Under the pieces are notes generated by a model. It was not told the origin of the DNA, searched no databases, and saw only the letters and a list, made by a program, of their open reading frames with translations. From NCBI RefSeq assembly GCF_027857615.1, contig NZ_JAQIFT010000046.1:1-64000 (forward strand): a DNA stretch of 64,000 bases, given 5' to 3'. This document shows positions 55,232 through 63,111 of this stretch, in pieces. The position numbers were made by a program, and so were the translations under genes. The first letter of the stretch is position 1. The number at the start of each line of letters is the position of its first letter. This DNA is from Holtiella tumoricola. GTDB taxonomy: Bacteria; Bacillota; Clostridia; Lachnospirales; Cellulosilyticaceae.

Positions 55232-55995
55232 TCTATGACCTCCTTTTCTTCCATGAGTTGAATGAATGCATCTCTTAAATTATGTGTCTGAGTCATAGAT
55301 TTAAGTTCATCACTTGTTCCCATCGCTAGTATGCACCCCTCATGTATCATAATAATATGATCACATAAAGCTTCAGCCTCTTCCATATAGTGAGTTGAAT
55401 AGAGAACTGTTTTCCCTTTTTCCTTCTCACTCTTCATAAAGTCAATAATTGTTCTACTGCTTAATACATCTAATCCTAATGTAGGTTCATCAAAAATATA
55501 GAGTTCTGGTGAATGTATAAGGCACCTTGCAATAGAGGCTCTTTGTGTCTGCCCTGTAGAAAGTCTATCTATGCGATTATCTACGAAGCTCCTCATATCT
55601 AATAGTTCTATAATCTCTTCAATCCTTGTATCTAACGTAGCCTTATCTATAGAGTAAAGTCCCCCAAAGATTTCTAATACTTCTCTTGGAGATAATCTAC
55701 CATATAATTTAGTGTTACCCGATAAGTACCCAATAAGGTTTTTAGCTTGATTCTTATCTTTCTTATACTCAATGCCTCCAACTACTATTTCACCCGAGGT
55801 AGGTGTTAAAATACCTGCTAGCATTCTAAGCAATGTTGTTTTACCTGCACCATTAGGTCCTAAAATGCCATACACTTCTCCTTTCCCTACCTCAAAGGAC
55901 ACATCCTCAACCGCATTAAAATCTTCCTTCACTATTCTTTTTCCTGATTTAACCGTTCTTACAAAAGTCTTGGTAAGATGTTTTACTTGAATCAT
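55228..55995 (-). CDS. natA: ABC transporter ATPase, NatA-like
   Basis: Soluble ATP-binding subunit of 255 residues. Walker A GPNGAGKTT, signature LSTGQTQRASIARCL, Walker B LYIFDEPTLGLD and switch His in YSTHYMEEAEALCDHI are all canonical. The first 30 residues include FVRTVKSGKRIVKEDFNAVEDVSFEVGKGE, typical of the NatA subgroup. It is translated 4 bp overlapping with the fused NatB permease, with which it must work. RBS AGGAGGGAT. Confidence 0.93.
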   Translation of the reverse strand: MIQVKHLTKTFVRTVKSGKRIVKEDFNAVEDVSFEVGKGEVYGILGPNGAGKTTLLRMLAGILTPTSGEIVVGGIEYKKDKNQAKNLIGYLSGNTKLYGRLSPREVLEIFGGLYSIDKATLDTRIEEIIELLDMRSFVDNRIDRLSTGQTQRASIARCLIHSPELYIFDEPTLGLDVLSSRTIIDFMKSEKEKGKTVLYSTHYMEEAEALCDHIIMIHEGCILAMGTSDELKSMTQTHNLRDAFIQLMEEKEVIE

Positions 55996-56154
55996 CCTAT
56001 CCCTCCTATCTTTCTATATTTTTTCAGTTTAGACTTTTCTCTTAATCTCATTATAGACTAAAACACTAAATACATTGGTTAATTAGCAAAATTTTTACAA
56101 CTATATTTTTTCTTTTTAATTCATATCCTAAAGATAGCTTGATTTGTTATTTAT

Positions 56155-56163
56155 TGATATAAT
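56155..56163 (+). promoter_or_regulatory. Extended -10 promoter before 5'-nucleotidase gene
   Basis: TGATATAAT is a perfect extended -10 located 38 bp upstream of the ATG at 56201. No good -35 is visible. Confidence 0.5.
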
Positions 56164-56200
56164 ACATGAGATTGTTTAAATTACTCACGAGGTGCACTTT

Positions 56201-57715
56201 ATGAAAAAACTAACGCTTTATTTTACATCTGATGTTCATGGATATGTTTATCCAACTGATTATAGAGACCAAGAAAAGAAACCACAAGGTTTCTTATGTA
56301 TGATGGAACAATTTAAAAAGGATGGAAATACTTTAATTATAGATGGTGGAGATACTATTCAAGGTTCTCCTTTTACAACTTTTTTAAGTCGCCAACCTTT
56401 ACCTAAAAATCCAATTGCAGAAGTTATGAATGTGGCTGGTTATGACTATATTACTTTAGGGAATCATGACTTTAACTATGGCTATGATTATTTAAAAAGC
56501 TACTTAGATTATGTAAATGCTACATGTCTTTGTACGAATGTAGATGATAAACTAGACCAACTTCCTATTCAAAAACATGCTATTCATACATTAGAAAATG
56601 GATTAAAAGTAGGTTTAATTGGAGTAAGTACAGAATTTATTCCTGTATGGGAAAAGAAAGAAAACTTAACTAACTTTATGGTATCTGCTACACTTGATAG
56701 CATTCGCCCAAGTTATGAAGCACTTAAAGGTCAGGTAGATTTAATGGTAGGAATTTACCACGGCGGATTAGAATATGATCTAGAAACAAATAAAAAATTA
56801 AGTGAGAGCAAAGAAAACTTAGCTTATGCCATTTGTGAAGCTTTTGATTTTGATGTACTTCTTACAGGTCACCAACATATACCTATGTTTGGCAAAGAAA
56901 TCTGTGGTACGCATCTTGTTCAAACACCTCAATATGGTACTCAATTTGCTAAAGTTGAAGTTGAGGTAGCTGAAGATGGAACAACATCTACACACTCTGA
57001 ACTTATTTCAACAGGTATTGAATACAATGAACGTCTTTATAATGAGTTAATGCCTATTGAATCAGCTCTTCAAACTTGGCTAGATGAACCTGTTGGTTTC
57101 TTAAACATGCCCCTTACACCAAGTGATCATTTAGAAATGGCTCTTCATGGTACACCACTTGCAAACTTTATTAACCAAGTTCAATTAGAACGTAGTGGTG
57201 CTGACATCGCCTGTACTTCATTTGCCAACAGTGTTAAAGGATTTAATCAAGAAGTTACAGTACGTGATATTGTTTCTACTTACATCTTCCCAAATACATT
57301 AGTTGTCTTAGAAGTTACAGGAGAAATATTAAAAGAAGGTCTTGAAAACACAGCAAGCTACTTCCATTTAGAAAATGATGAAATCTCTATTTCAGACAAA
57401 TTCTTAAAGCCTAAAGTATCTCATTACAACTATGATTATTTTGCTCCTCTTCACTATACTCTCGACCTTACAAAACCAGTAGGTGAACGTGTCGTTTCCA
57501 TGACCCTTCATGATAAAGAAGTGGGCCTAGAAGATACTTTAACACTTGCTATGAATAACTATCGTTATAGTGGTGTAGGCGGATATGGTATGTATCCAAG
57601 TTGCAAAGTTGTTCAAGAGATTCTAGTTGAAATGCCAGAGATTATTATCGATTACTTCATGAAACATAAACATGTAACTGTAGACCCAACAAACTACATT
57701 ACTATAAAAAAATAG
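56201..57715 (+). CDS. Cytoplasmic 5'-nucleotidase/metallophosphatase
   Basis: UshA/YunD-like enzyme of 504 residues: an N-terminal calcineurin-like domain (FTSDVHGYVYPTDY, IDGGDTIQGSP, TLGNHDFNYG, GIYHGGLEYD, LLTGHQHIPMFG) and a C-terminal 5'-nucleotidase substrate domain (about 300-504). Unlike UshA it lacks a signal peptide, so it works inside the cell on nucleotides or nucleotide sugars. The chosen ATG at 56201 has GAGGTG six bases upstream. With the nucleoside importer and deoD also in this window it fits nucleotide turnover. A terminator follows. Confidence 0.93.
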   Translation: MKKLTLYFTSDVHGYVYPTDYRDQEKKPQGFLCMMEQFKKDGNTLIIDGGDTIQGSPFTTFLSRQPLPKNPIAEVMNVAGYDYITLGNHDFNYGYDYLKSYLDYVNATCLCTNVDDKLDQLPIQKHAIHTLENGLKVGLIGVSTEFIPVWEKKENLTNFMVSATLDSIRPSYEALKGQVDLMVGIYHGGLEYDLETNKKLSESKENLAYAICEAFDFDVLLTGHQHIPMFGKEICGTHLVQTPQYGTQFAKVEVEVAEDGTTSTHSELISTGIEYNERLYNELMPIESALQTWLDEPVGFLNMPLTPSDHLEMALHGTPLANFINQVQLERSGADIACTSFANSVKGFNQEVTVRDIVSTYIFPNTLVVLEVTGEILKEGLENTASYFHLENDEISISDKFLKPKVSHYNYDYFAPLHYTLDLTKPVGERVVSMTLHDKEVGLEDTLTLAMNNYRYSGVGGYGMYPSCKVVQEILVEMPEIIIDYFMKHKHVTVDPTNYITIKK

Positions 57716-57777
57716 TCTTATCTTAATTCATATGAATGAATAAAGTAACGCATGCCATCTTTAAGTGTAATGAAAAG

Positions 57778-57814
57778 AAAGAGGCGATTACAAATATGTA
57801 ATCGCCTCTTTTTT
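57778..57814. terminator. Bidirectional terminator after 5'-nucleotidase gene
   Basis: GAGGCGATTAC pairs exactly with GTAATCGCCTC around a short loop, with AAA before and TTTTTT after. It overlaps the stop codon of the converging gene at 57813-58301. Confidence 0.9.
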
Positions 57815-58301
57815 AATCTTCTAATTTGCTTCCTTTTTTTGCTGCTTCTTCAGATTGAATTTCAGGTCTAATCCATTTTAAATGATAGATACCATTTTCA
57901 ATAAATTCATCTTCATAATATTCTTCTAATTCAATTTGTCTTTGTCTAAGTTCTGCACTTGTCATGTCAGGATTTTCATCACCTAACTCATTAAGCGCTT
58001 GTCTACGTGCCATACGTACAACAAGTTCTTCCCAGAATACTTTATCTTCATATGCATCGATATAGTCATTTACTTCACTATTTTCATAGGCTCTAGTAGG
58101 CATATATTCATTAAATTCGTTATCAAACTCAATAAGTTCTTCATAGCCAAATTCTTTTGCCATAGCAAAGATCTTTTGTTCCATTTCTGAGTGAGGTAAA
58201 ATACGTTCATCTACTTCTCTCATCCCATTAATTAATAAATTCCCTGCATATACTAAGTCTAATAATGCTTTAAACTCTTCCTTTGTGCATTTAAGTTCCA
58301 T
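57813..58301 (-). CDS. Uncharacterised acidic protein
   Basis: I do not recognise this 162-residue protein. It is very acidic and helical, with no signal or membrane segment: MELKCTKEEFKALLDLVYAGNLLING at the start, runs of Asp/Glu/Tyr in the middle, and a KKGSKLED tail. The ATG at 58301 follows AAGGATG and is better than the upstream frame start at 58328, which would overlap the previous gene. It is probably cotranscribed with the 185-residue gene just upstream. Confidence 0.7.
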   Translation of the reverse strand: MELKCTKEEFKALLDLVYAGNLLINGMREVDERILPHSEMEQKIFAMAKEFGYEELIEFDNEFNEYMPTRAYENSEVNDYIDAYEDKVFWEELVVRMARRQALNELGDENPDMTSAELRQRQIELEEYYEDEFIENGIYHLKWIRPEIQSEEAAKKGSKLED

Positions 58302-58320
58302 ATAGTCACATCCTTCTAGG

Positions 58321-58878
58321 TTATTCAAATAAAGCTAAGATCTTATAAAGGACCTTAGTTGGAGCAGTAATATTTAATTTTTGCCCACCTTCACCATCAT
58401 TTGTGATTTTAAAATCGAATTGTTCTCCTGAACTATTTAAAATCATAATAATAGATTCTATATTCATATTAAAGGCCATTGTATGATCTTTGTCAAAAGA
58501 TATTGTGATATTTGCCTGAATTGGTGATACAGTATCTGATACCATTTTTTCAGTACTTGGTGATAATTGAGCCTCTTCCCTACTTCCATATCTAATCTCA
58601 TAGTCAATAGCTACTCTTTGTGGTTGCCAAGGTTCATTTATATTTAAATTGGGCTTTGCTTCTTTGGCTATTTCTTCTATTACCAACTCGCGTTTGGACG
58701 GAACTGGTATAGACATTTGTATAGGCTTAAGCTCTGCTTCATCACACCTAAGTTGCTTCCCTATCCGTTCGGCTCTATTTAGTTCATCACTTAAAGTCCC
58801 TCTGCGATTGTTACCCCCAAACTTCCTCTTACTTTCACCGTCTCCATTAAACCATGTTTTCGTACTCAATCCCCCCAA
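58321..58878 (-). CDS. Uncharacterised 185-residue protein
   Basis: Unrecognised. The N-terminal third is basic and looks disordered (FNGDGESKRKFGGNNRRGT), the C-terminal half looks beta-rich (ANITISFDKDHTMAFNMNIESIIMILN). The called start is a TTG without a clear Shine-Dalgarno sequence; the true start may be further in, so the N-terminus is uncertain. It lies 19 bp upstream of the acidic gene at 57813-58301 and forms a small operon with it. No neighbour suggests its job. Confidence 0.6.
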   Translation of the reverse strand: MGGLSTKTWFNGDGESKRKFGGNNRRGTLSDELNRAERIGKQLRCDEAELKPIQMSIPVPSKRELVIEEIAKEAKPNLNINEPWQPQRVAIDYEIRYGSREEAQLSPSTEKMVSDTVSPIQANITISFDKDHTMAFNMNIESIIMILNSSGEQFDFKITNDGEGGQKLNITAPTKVLYKILALFE

Positions 58879-58970
58879 TCATTAAGTGTTCTCAAAAATT
58901 GTAATGGCCTTAATACATTTTCTTCCACTTACTTCTATTGTAGTCTATATTGACCTCATTATTCAATATC

Positions 58971-59008
58971 TTTAATTTATATCATTTAATTTATATCATT
59001 TAATTTTT
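58971..59008. repeat. 14-bp A/T tandem repeat
   Basis: TTTAATTTATATCA occurs twice in tandem and a third copy is cut off after 10 bases, in the 271-bp gap between the 185-residue gene and deoD. The rest of that gap is A/T-rich and I see no further feature apart from the deoD terminator at its left-hand end for the minus strand. Confidence 0.8.
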
Positions 59009-59112
59009 ACATCTTCTTACTTTATGGCCTATAGCAATTCCATGCCTAATGTAAACTCTATACTTTAATCAAATATAATCTACTTAATTCAAAAGCTAAT
59101 CCCTATACATAA

Positions 59113-59145
59113 CAAAAGACCGAGTAGTTTAATTACTCGGCCTTT
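59113..59145 (-). terminator. Terminator after deoD
   Basis: On the minus strand GGCCGAGTA and TACTCGGTC pair across a short A/T loop, followed by TTTTG. It begins 5 bp beyond the deoD stop. Confidence 0.82.
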
Positions 59146-59149
59146 AATC

Positions 59150-59863
59150 TTACTCTTCGATTAATGATAGTGCTACATCCATCATTTGAGTGAATTTAGT
59201 TTGACGTTCTTCAGCTGTTGTTGCTTCTCCTGTGAATGGGCAATCTGAAATTGTACAAATTGTAAGTGCTTTTTTACCTGCACGTGCAGCATTCATATAA
59301 AGTGCTGTTGCTTCCATCTCAACTGCTAATACACCCATTTTTTGCCAATCTTTAAGAGTTTGGCCATCATCATAGAATGTATCACTTGATAATAAGTTAC
59401 CTACTTTGTAAGTATATCCTAAGCGTTCAGCTTCGTCTGCTGCTTTTTTTACAAGATCAAATGAAGCAATTGCAGAGAAACGACCTGGTAATTTATATTG
59501 ATCCTCATAGTTTGAGTTTGTACATGCACCCATACCGATTACGATATCACCGATGTGAAGACTTTCATCAATCGCACCAGCTGAACCAATACGAATGATA
59601 TTTTCAACACCATAGAAATTGAAAAGCTCATAAGTATAGATTCCAATAGATGGAATTCCCATACCATGTCCTTGAACAGATACGCGTTTTCCTTTATAAG
59701 TTCCTGTATATCCGTACATTCCTCTTACAGAGTTGTATTGTACTACATCCTCTAAATAAGTATCTGCTAAAAATTTTGCACGTAATGGGTCACCAGGCAT
59801 TAATACTGTTTTTGCAATATCACCTAGTTTTGCGCCGTTATGTGGAGTTGGTGTATTATTCAT
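59150..59863 (-). CDS. deoD: Purine-nucleoside phosphorylase DeoD type
   Basis: Hexameric-type purine nucleoside phosphorylase, 237 residues, splitting (deoxy)nucleosides into base and ribose-1-phosphate. Motifs: NTPTPHNGAKLGDIAKTVLMPGDPLRAKF, IRIGSAGAIDESLHIGDIVIG, VEMEATALYMNA and TICTISDCPFTGE. The chosen ATG at 59863 follows AGGAGG, 14 codons inside the longest frame. It fits with the nucleoside importer at 3.6-8.5 kb. It has a promoter-like sequence and its own terminator. Confidence 0.95.
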   Translation of the reverse strand: MNNTPTPHNGAKLGDIAKTVLMPGDPLRAKFLADTYLEDVVQYNSVRGMYGYTGTYKGKRVSVQGHGMGIPSIGIYTYELFNFYGVENIIRIGSAGAIDESLHIGDIVIGMGACTNSNYEDQYKLPGRFSAIASFDLVKKAADEAERLGYTYKVGNLLSSDTFYDDGQTLKDWQKMGVLAVEMEATALYMNAARAGKKALTICTISDCPFTGEATTAEERQTKFTQMMDVALSLIEE

Positions 59864-59903
59864 AATAATCCTCCTGTATGAAATTTTTTCATCTACCTTT
59901 TTC

Positions 59904-59933
59904 AATGTATCATGTCACGGATTCAGTTTGCAA
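59904..59933 (-). promoter_or_regulatory. Possible deoD promoter
   Basis: TTGCAA and TACATT with an 18-bp spacer on the minus strand, with TG one base before the -10, about 40 bp upstream of the deoD ATG. Confidence 0.4.
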
Positions 59934-60082
59934 GGTAGAGAAAGGCTTATGTAATATTTTACCTTTTAATCTTAGTTTTATCAAGCACTTCCCCTTATTT
60001 TCAATAGACTTTAATTATTATACGCCTAAAACCCTTATTATATTTATGTAATCCAATTTCCTATTCATCATATTTCCAAATT

Positions 60083-60111
60083 AAAAAGAGACCATCTTTA
60101 TAAATGGTCTC
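60083..60111 (-). terminator. Terminator after hpf
   Basis: On the minus strand GGAGACCAT pairs with ATGGTCTC(T) around a 9-nt loop followed by TTTTTAA, 25 bp past the hpf stop. Confidence 0.87.
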
Positions 60112-60135
60112 CTAGGTACTTATTTATTGAATGAA

Positions 60136-60669
60136 TTAACTTACTACTGGCTCAATTAATCCATATGTTCCATTTTTACGTTTATAAACTACATTTACCT
60201 CTTCAGTTTGTGCATCTCTATAAACAAAGAATGTATGTCCCACTAATTCCATCTGCATAATGGCTTCTTCTATATCCATTGGTTTAACAGCAAATTGTTT
60301 TCTTCTGTCAATTCTAAGTGTTTCATCTTCATCATAATCTGCACTCATAAAATCATCTGCAAATCCTATTGGATTGCCTCTATGGCGACGTCTTAATTTA
60401 TTTTTAAAACGTACCACTTGTCTTTCGATGATGGCAACGGCATCATCAATAATTGCATACATATCTTTGCCATCTATCTCGCCTCTTAAAATTTGTCCAT
60501 TGAAAGGAATGGTAATCTCGATAATGTGTCGTTGTTTTTCTACACTAAGCATCACTTGTACTGGAGTTTCCTCGTTGAAGTACTTATCGAGTTTATGAAG
60601 CTTATCTACTACTGCATTTTCAAGACCTTTTGTTACCTCAATATTTTTACCTATAATGTTGTATTTCAT
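60136..60669 (-). CDS. hpf: Long-form ribosome hibernation promoting factor
   Basis: Stress factor of 177 residues that pairs 70S ribosomes into inactive 100S dimers. The N-terminal S30AE domain (residues 1-100) carries the beta strands and basic surface ending KNKLRRRHRG; the C-terminal dimerisation domain reads VKPMDIEEAIMQMELVGHTFFVYRDAQTEEVNVVYKRKNGTYGLIEP, the mark of the long form of Firmicutes. The ATG at 60669 follows AAAGGAG. It is a single gene between its own terminator and the dapA leader. Confidence 0.95.
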   Translation of the reverse strand: MKYNIIGKNIEVTKGLENAVVDKLHKLDKYFNEETPVQVMLSVEKQRHIIEITIPFNGQILRGEIDGKDMYAIIDDAVAIIERQVVRFKNKLRRRHRGNPIGFADDFMSADYDEDETLRIDRRKQFAVKPMDIEEAIMQMELVGHTFFVYRDAQTEEVNVVYKRKNGTYGLIEPVVS

Positions 60670-60886
60670 CTGTATCTCTCCTTTCAATACACTACCTTGT
60701 TGTCTTGGTAAGCTTTATAATATATATATTCTACGTTTTATTTCTATTTCCTCTTTTTTATATATAATTTAATTTATTTTTTTATTATTTTATACTTAAA
60801 TATAAATTAAACTCTTATTTTTTTATCAAGATGTTCCATATTTACAAAAATATATAGAAATATTATATGAGCTATGCCCCACTTAT

Positions 60887-60940
60887 GTCATTCCTGTATA
60901 TACTATTAGTAATCCCCATAGTATAATATCTTAGAATGAC
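60887..60940. repeat. Two-part dyad over the dapA promoter region
   Basis: GTCATTC (60887-60893) pairs with GAATGAC (60934-60940), and inside it TATACTAT (60899-60906) pairs with ATAGTATA (60918-60925). The inner right arm contains TATAAT at 60922-60927, a good -10 position 37 bp before the dapA ATG. It may be an operator or a leader hairpin. Confidence 0.5.
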
Positions 60941-60963
60941 TTATTTATAAGGAGGACATTTTT

Positions 60964-61845
60964 ATGAAACAACCAATTTTTACTGGTTCTGGTGTTGCAA
61001 TTATTACCCCTTTCAATGAAACGGGTATTGATTTTGATAAATTAGGAGAACTCATTGAATGGCACATTGCTGAAGGTACTGATGCCATTATTATTTGTGG
61101 TACAACAGGTGAAGCCCCTACAATGCCTATGGAAGAACATCGCGAAGCTATTCGATATACTGTAGAAAAGGTGGCTAAACGTATTCCTGTTATTGCAGGT
61201 GCTGGAAGTAATGATACACATCATGCTATTGCTACAAGCCGTTATGCTGAGTCTGTAGGAGTAGATGCTATTCTTAGCGTAGTTCCTTACTATAACAAAA
61301 CTTCTCAAAAAGGACTTTATGAACATTTTAGTGCTATTGCTAAAAGTGTATCTACACCAATTATCCTTTACAATGTACCTTCACGTACTGTATTAGACTT
61401 AGCTCCTGAAACAACAGCAAAACTTGCTCAAATCGAAAATATCGTAGCAATTAAAGAATGTAACTTCTCTCATGTGGGAGAACTTATGAATATTTGCCCA
61501 AGTGATTTTAGTATTTATTCCGGTGAAGATGGACTTGTACTTCCTTATCTTGCATTCGGTGGTAAAGGCGTAATCTCTGTTATGGCTAATATCATCCCTA
61601 GTGATACACATGCACTTTGCCAAGCTTTCTTTGATGGTGATATTGAAACTGCAAGAAAACTTCAACTTCAAGTACTTCCTATGGTTAAAGCACTCTTTTG
61701 CGAACCAAGTCCAGTACCTGTAAAGAAAGCAATGAATTTAATGGGTATGAATGTAGGTGGATGCCGTCTTCCTCTTATTGACATGGAACCACAAAATGAA
61801 GCTGTCCTTCAAAAGGTTCTTACTCAATATGGACTTCTTAAATAA
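60964..61845 (+). CDS. dapA: 4-hydroxy-tetrahydrodipicolinate synthase
   Basis: Condenses pyruvate with aspartate semialdehyde, first step of the lysine/diaminopimelate branch. The 293 residues show the DHDPS motifs: IICGTTGEAPTM, VVPYYNKTSQKGL, YNVPSRTVLDL with the catalytic Tyr, and Schiff-base Lys in IVAIKECNF. RBS AAGGAGGAC lies before the ATG. It is monocistronic, flanked by an unusual dyad upstream and a perfect terminator downstream. It complements lysC and hom elsewhere in the window. Confidence 0.95.
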   Translation: MKQPIFTGSGVAIITPFNETGIDFDKLGELIEWHIAEGTDAIIICGTTGEAPTMPMEEHREAIRYTVEKVAKRIPVIAGAGSNDTHHAIATSRYAESVGVDAILSVVPYYNKTSQKGLYEHFSAIAKSVSTPIILYNVPSRTVLDLAPETTAKLAQIENIVAIKECNFSHVGELMNICPSDFSIYSGEDGLVLPYLAFGGKGVISVMANIIPSDTHALCQAFFDGDIETARKLQLQVLPMVKALFCEPSPVPVKKAMNLMGMNVGGCRLPLIDMEPQNEAVLQKVLTQYGLLK

Positions 61846-61869
61846 ATTCCTTACTAAGTAACAATAAAA

Positions 61870-61903
61870 TATTAAAGGGCTACCCCATGGTAGCCCTTTA
61901 ATA
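61870..61903. terminator. Perfect 15-bp terminator after dapA
   Basis: TATTAAAGGGCTACC and its exact complement with a CCAT loop, followed by T-rich sequence on the plus strand; A/T ends may let it work on the minus strand too. Confidence 0.9.
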
Positions 61904-61943
61904 TTTTATATAGATATTTTACATATGCCTAAATTATAATCAG

Positions 61944-62162
61944 TCATTTATAACATTTACTTTGCTTATACATTAAAAATTTATATCCTAAATATAAAGC
62001 ATTGATCATAAGTAATGTTGCAACAACATAAATAACACTTTTCTCAAATGATGTATTTAAAGTTTTAGCTCCTAATATCAGGATTAGTGCAATCCAGGGC
62101 ATCCACATACACATCTTCATATAAGTTTTTCCTAAAACAGCAGTAAAGTCATCTCTTCTCAT
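61944..62162 (-). CDS. Small membrane protein of unknown function
   Basis: A 72-residue protein with two predicted membrane helices (about residues 18-38 and 42-64) separated by a short loop, basic at both ends (MRRDDF and KQSKCYK). I do not recognise a family. AGGAGG lies about 16 bases before the ATG, farther than usual, and no closer in-frame ATG, GTG or TTG is available because a stop codon intervenes. It stands alone between dapA and nadC. Confidence 0.6.
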   Translation of the reverse strand: MRRDDFTAVLGKTYMKMCMWMPWIALILILGAKTLNTSFEKSVIYVVATLLMINALYLGYKFLMYKQSKCYK

Positions 62163-62277
62163 GTTAATATCACGTCAACCTCCTAAATCTATGCATTTGT
62201 TATACTATGACATTAACATATTTATCCTTTAAAAGTACATTGATTATCTTTTGATATTCTGTAATATCTTGGCATCT

Positions 62278-63111
62278 TTATAGATTTATTAAATTTTTAA
62301 GTGAAAAGTCCAATATAGGTGCTGAATGTGTAAGTGCTCCGCAAGACACATAGTCTACTCCTACCTTAGCAATATCTTTTAATCTTTCTTTAGATACGTT
62401 ACCTGAACACTCTGTTTGTGCTCTTCCAGCAACCTTTTGTACAGCTTCTTCCATCATCTCTAGTGACATATTATCTAGCATAATAATATCTGCACCCGCT
62501 TCTAATGCTTCCTCTAACATATCTAGATTTTCTACTTCTACCTCTATCTTTCTTACAAATGGTGCATATTCTTTTGCCATTACAATAGCTTCTTTCACGC
62601 CACCAGCTGCTCCAATATGATTATCCTTTATAAGAATACCATCTGATAGATTAAATCTATGATTGTATCCGCCTCCTACTTTTACAGCGTATTTTTCAAA
62701 TACGCGCATCCCTGGAGTTGTTTTACGTGTATCTAGTAGTTTAGTCTTGCTACCTTCTAGTTCAGCTACTAATTCATTTGTCATGGTCGCAATTCCACTC
62801 ATACGTTGAAGGTAGTTAAGCGCTGTTCTCTCTCCTGATAAAACAACCTTTGCATCTCCTTCAAGTACACCTATTAAATCCCCCTTTTTAATAGGTGCTC
62901 CATCTTGATACTCTGTTGTAAAACAAATATCACCTAATAGTTCAAAAGTACGTCTAAAAACTTCAATCCCTGCTAATATACCATCTTGCTTACAAATCAG
63001 TTCTGCGCGAGCTGGTGTAGGTTTTCTTACTATAGCATTGGTTGTAACATCCTCACTTGTAATATCCTCTTGTAAAGCTAAAAGTATTTTATCATCCACA
63101 TTGATTGTCAT
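62278..63111 (-). CDS. nadC: Nicotinate-nucleotide pyrophosphorylase
   Basis: Quinolinate phosphoribosyltransferase, 277 residues, joining quinolinate and PRPP to nicotinate mononucleotide in NAD synthesis. Signature regions: QEDITSEDVTTNAI, NYLQRMSGIATMTNELV, LLDTRKTTPGMRVFEKYAVKVGGGYNHRFNLSDGILIKDNH and IMLDNMSLEMM. The longest frame goes up to 63159, but family alignment from memory favours the ATG at 63111, which lies inside the end of nadB (20-bp overlap), so translation is probably coupled. nadA would be expected upstream of nadB, outside the window. Confidence 0.94.
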   Translation of the reverse strand: MTINVDDKILLALQEDITSEDVTTNAIVRKPTPARAELICKQDGILAGIEVFRRTFELLGDICFTTEYQDGAPIKKGDLIGVLEGDAKVVLSGERTALNYLQRMSGIATMTNELVAELEGSKTKLLDTRKTTPGMRVFEKYAVKVGGGYNHRFNLSDGILIKDNHIGAAGGVKEAIVMAKEYAPFVRKIEVEVENLDMLEEALEAGADIIMLDNMSLEMMEEAVQKVAGRAQTECSGNVSKERLKDIAKVGVDYVSCGALTHSAPILDFSLKNLINL

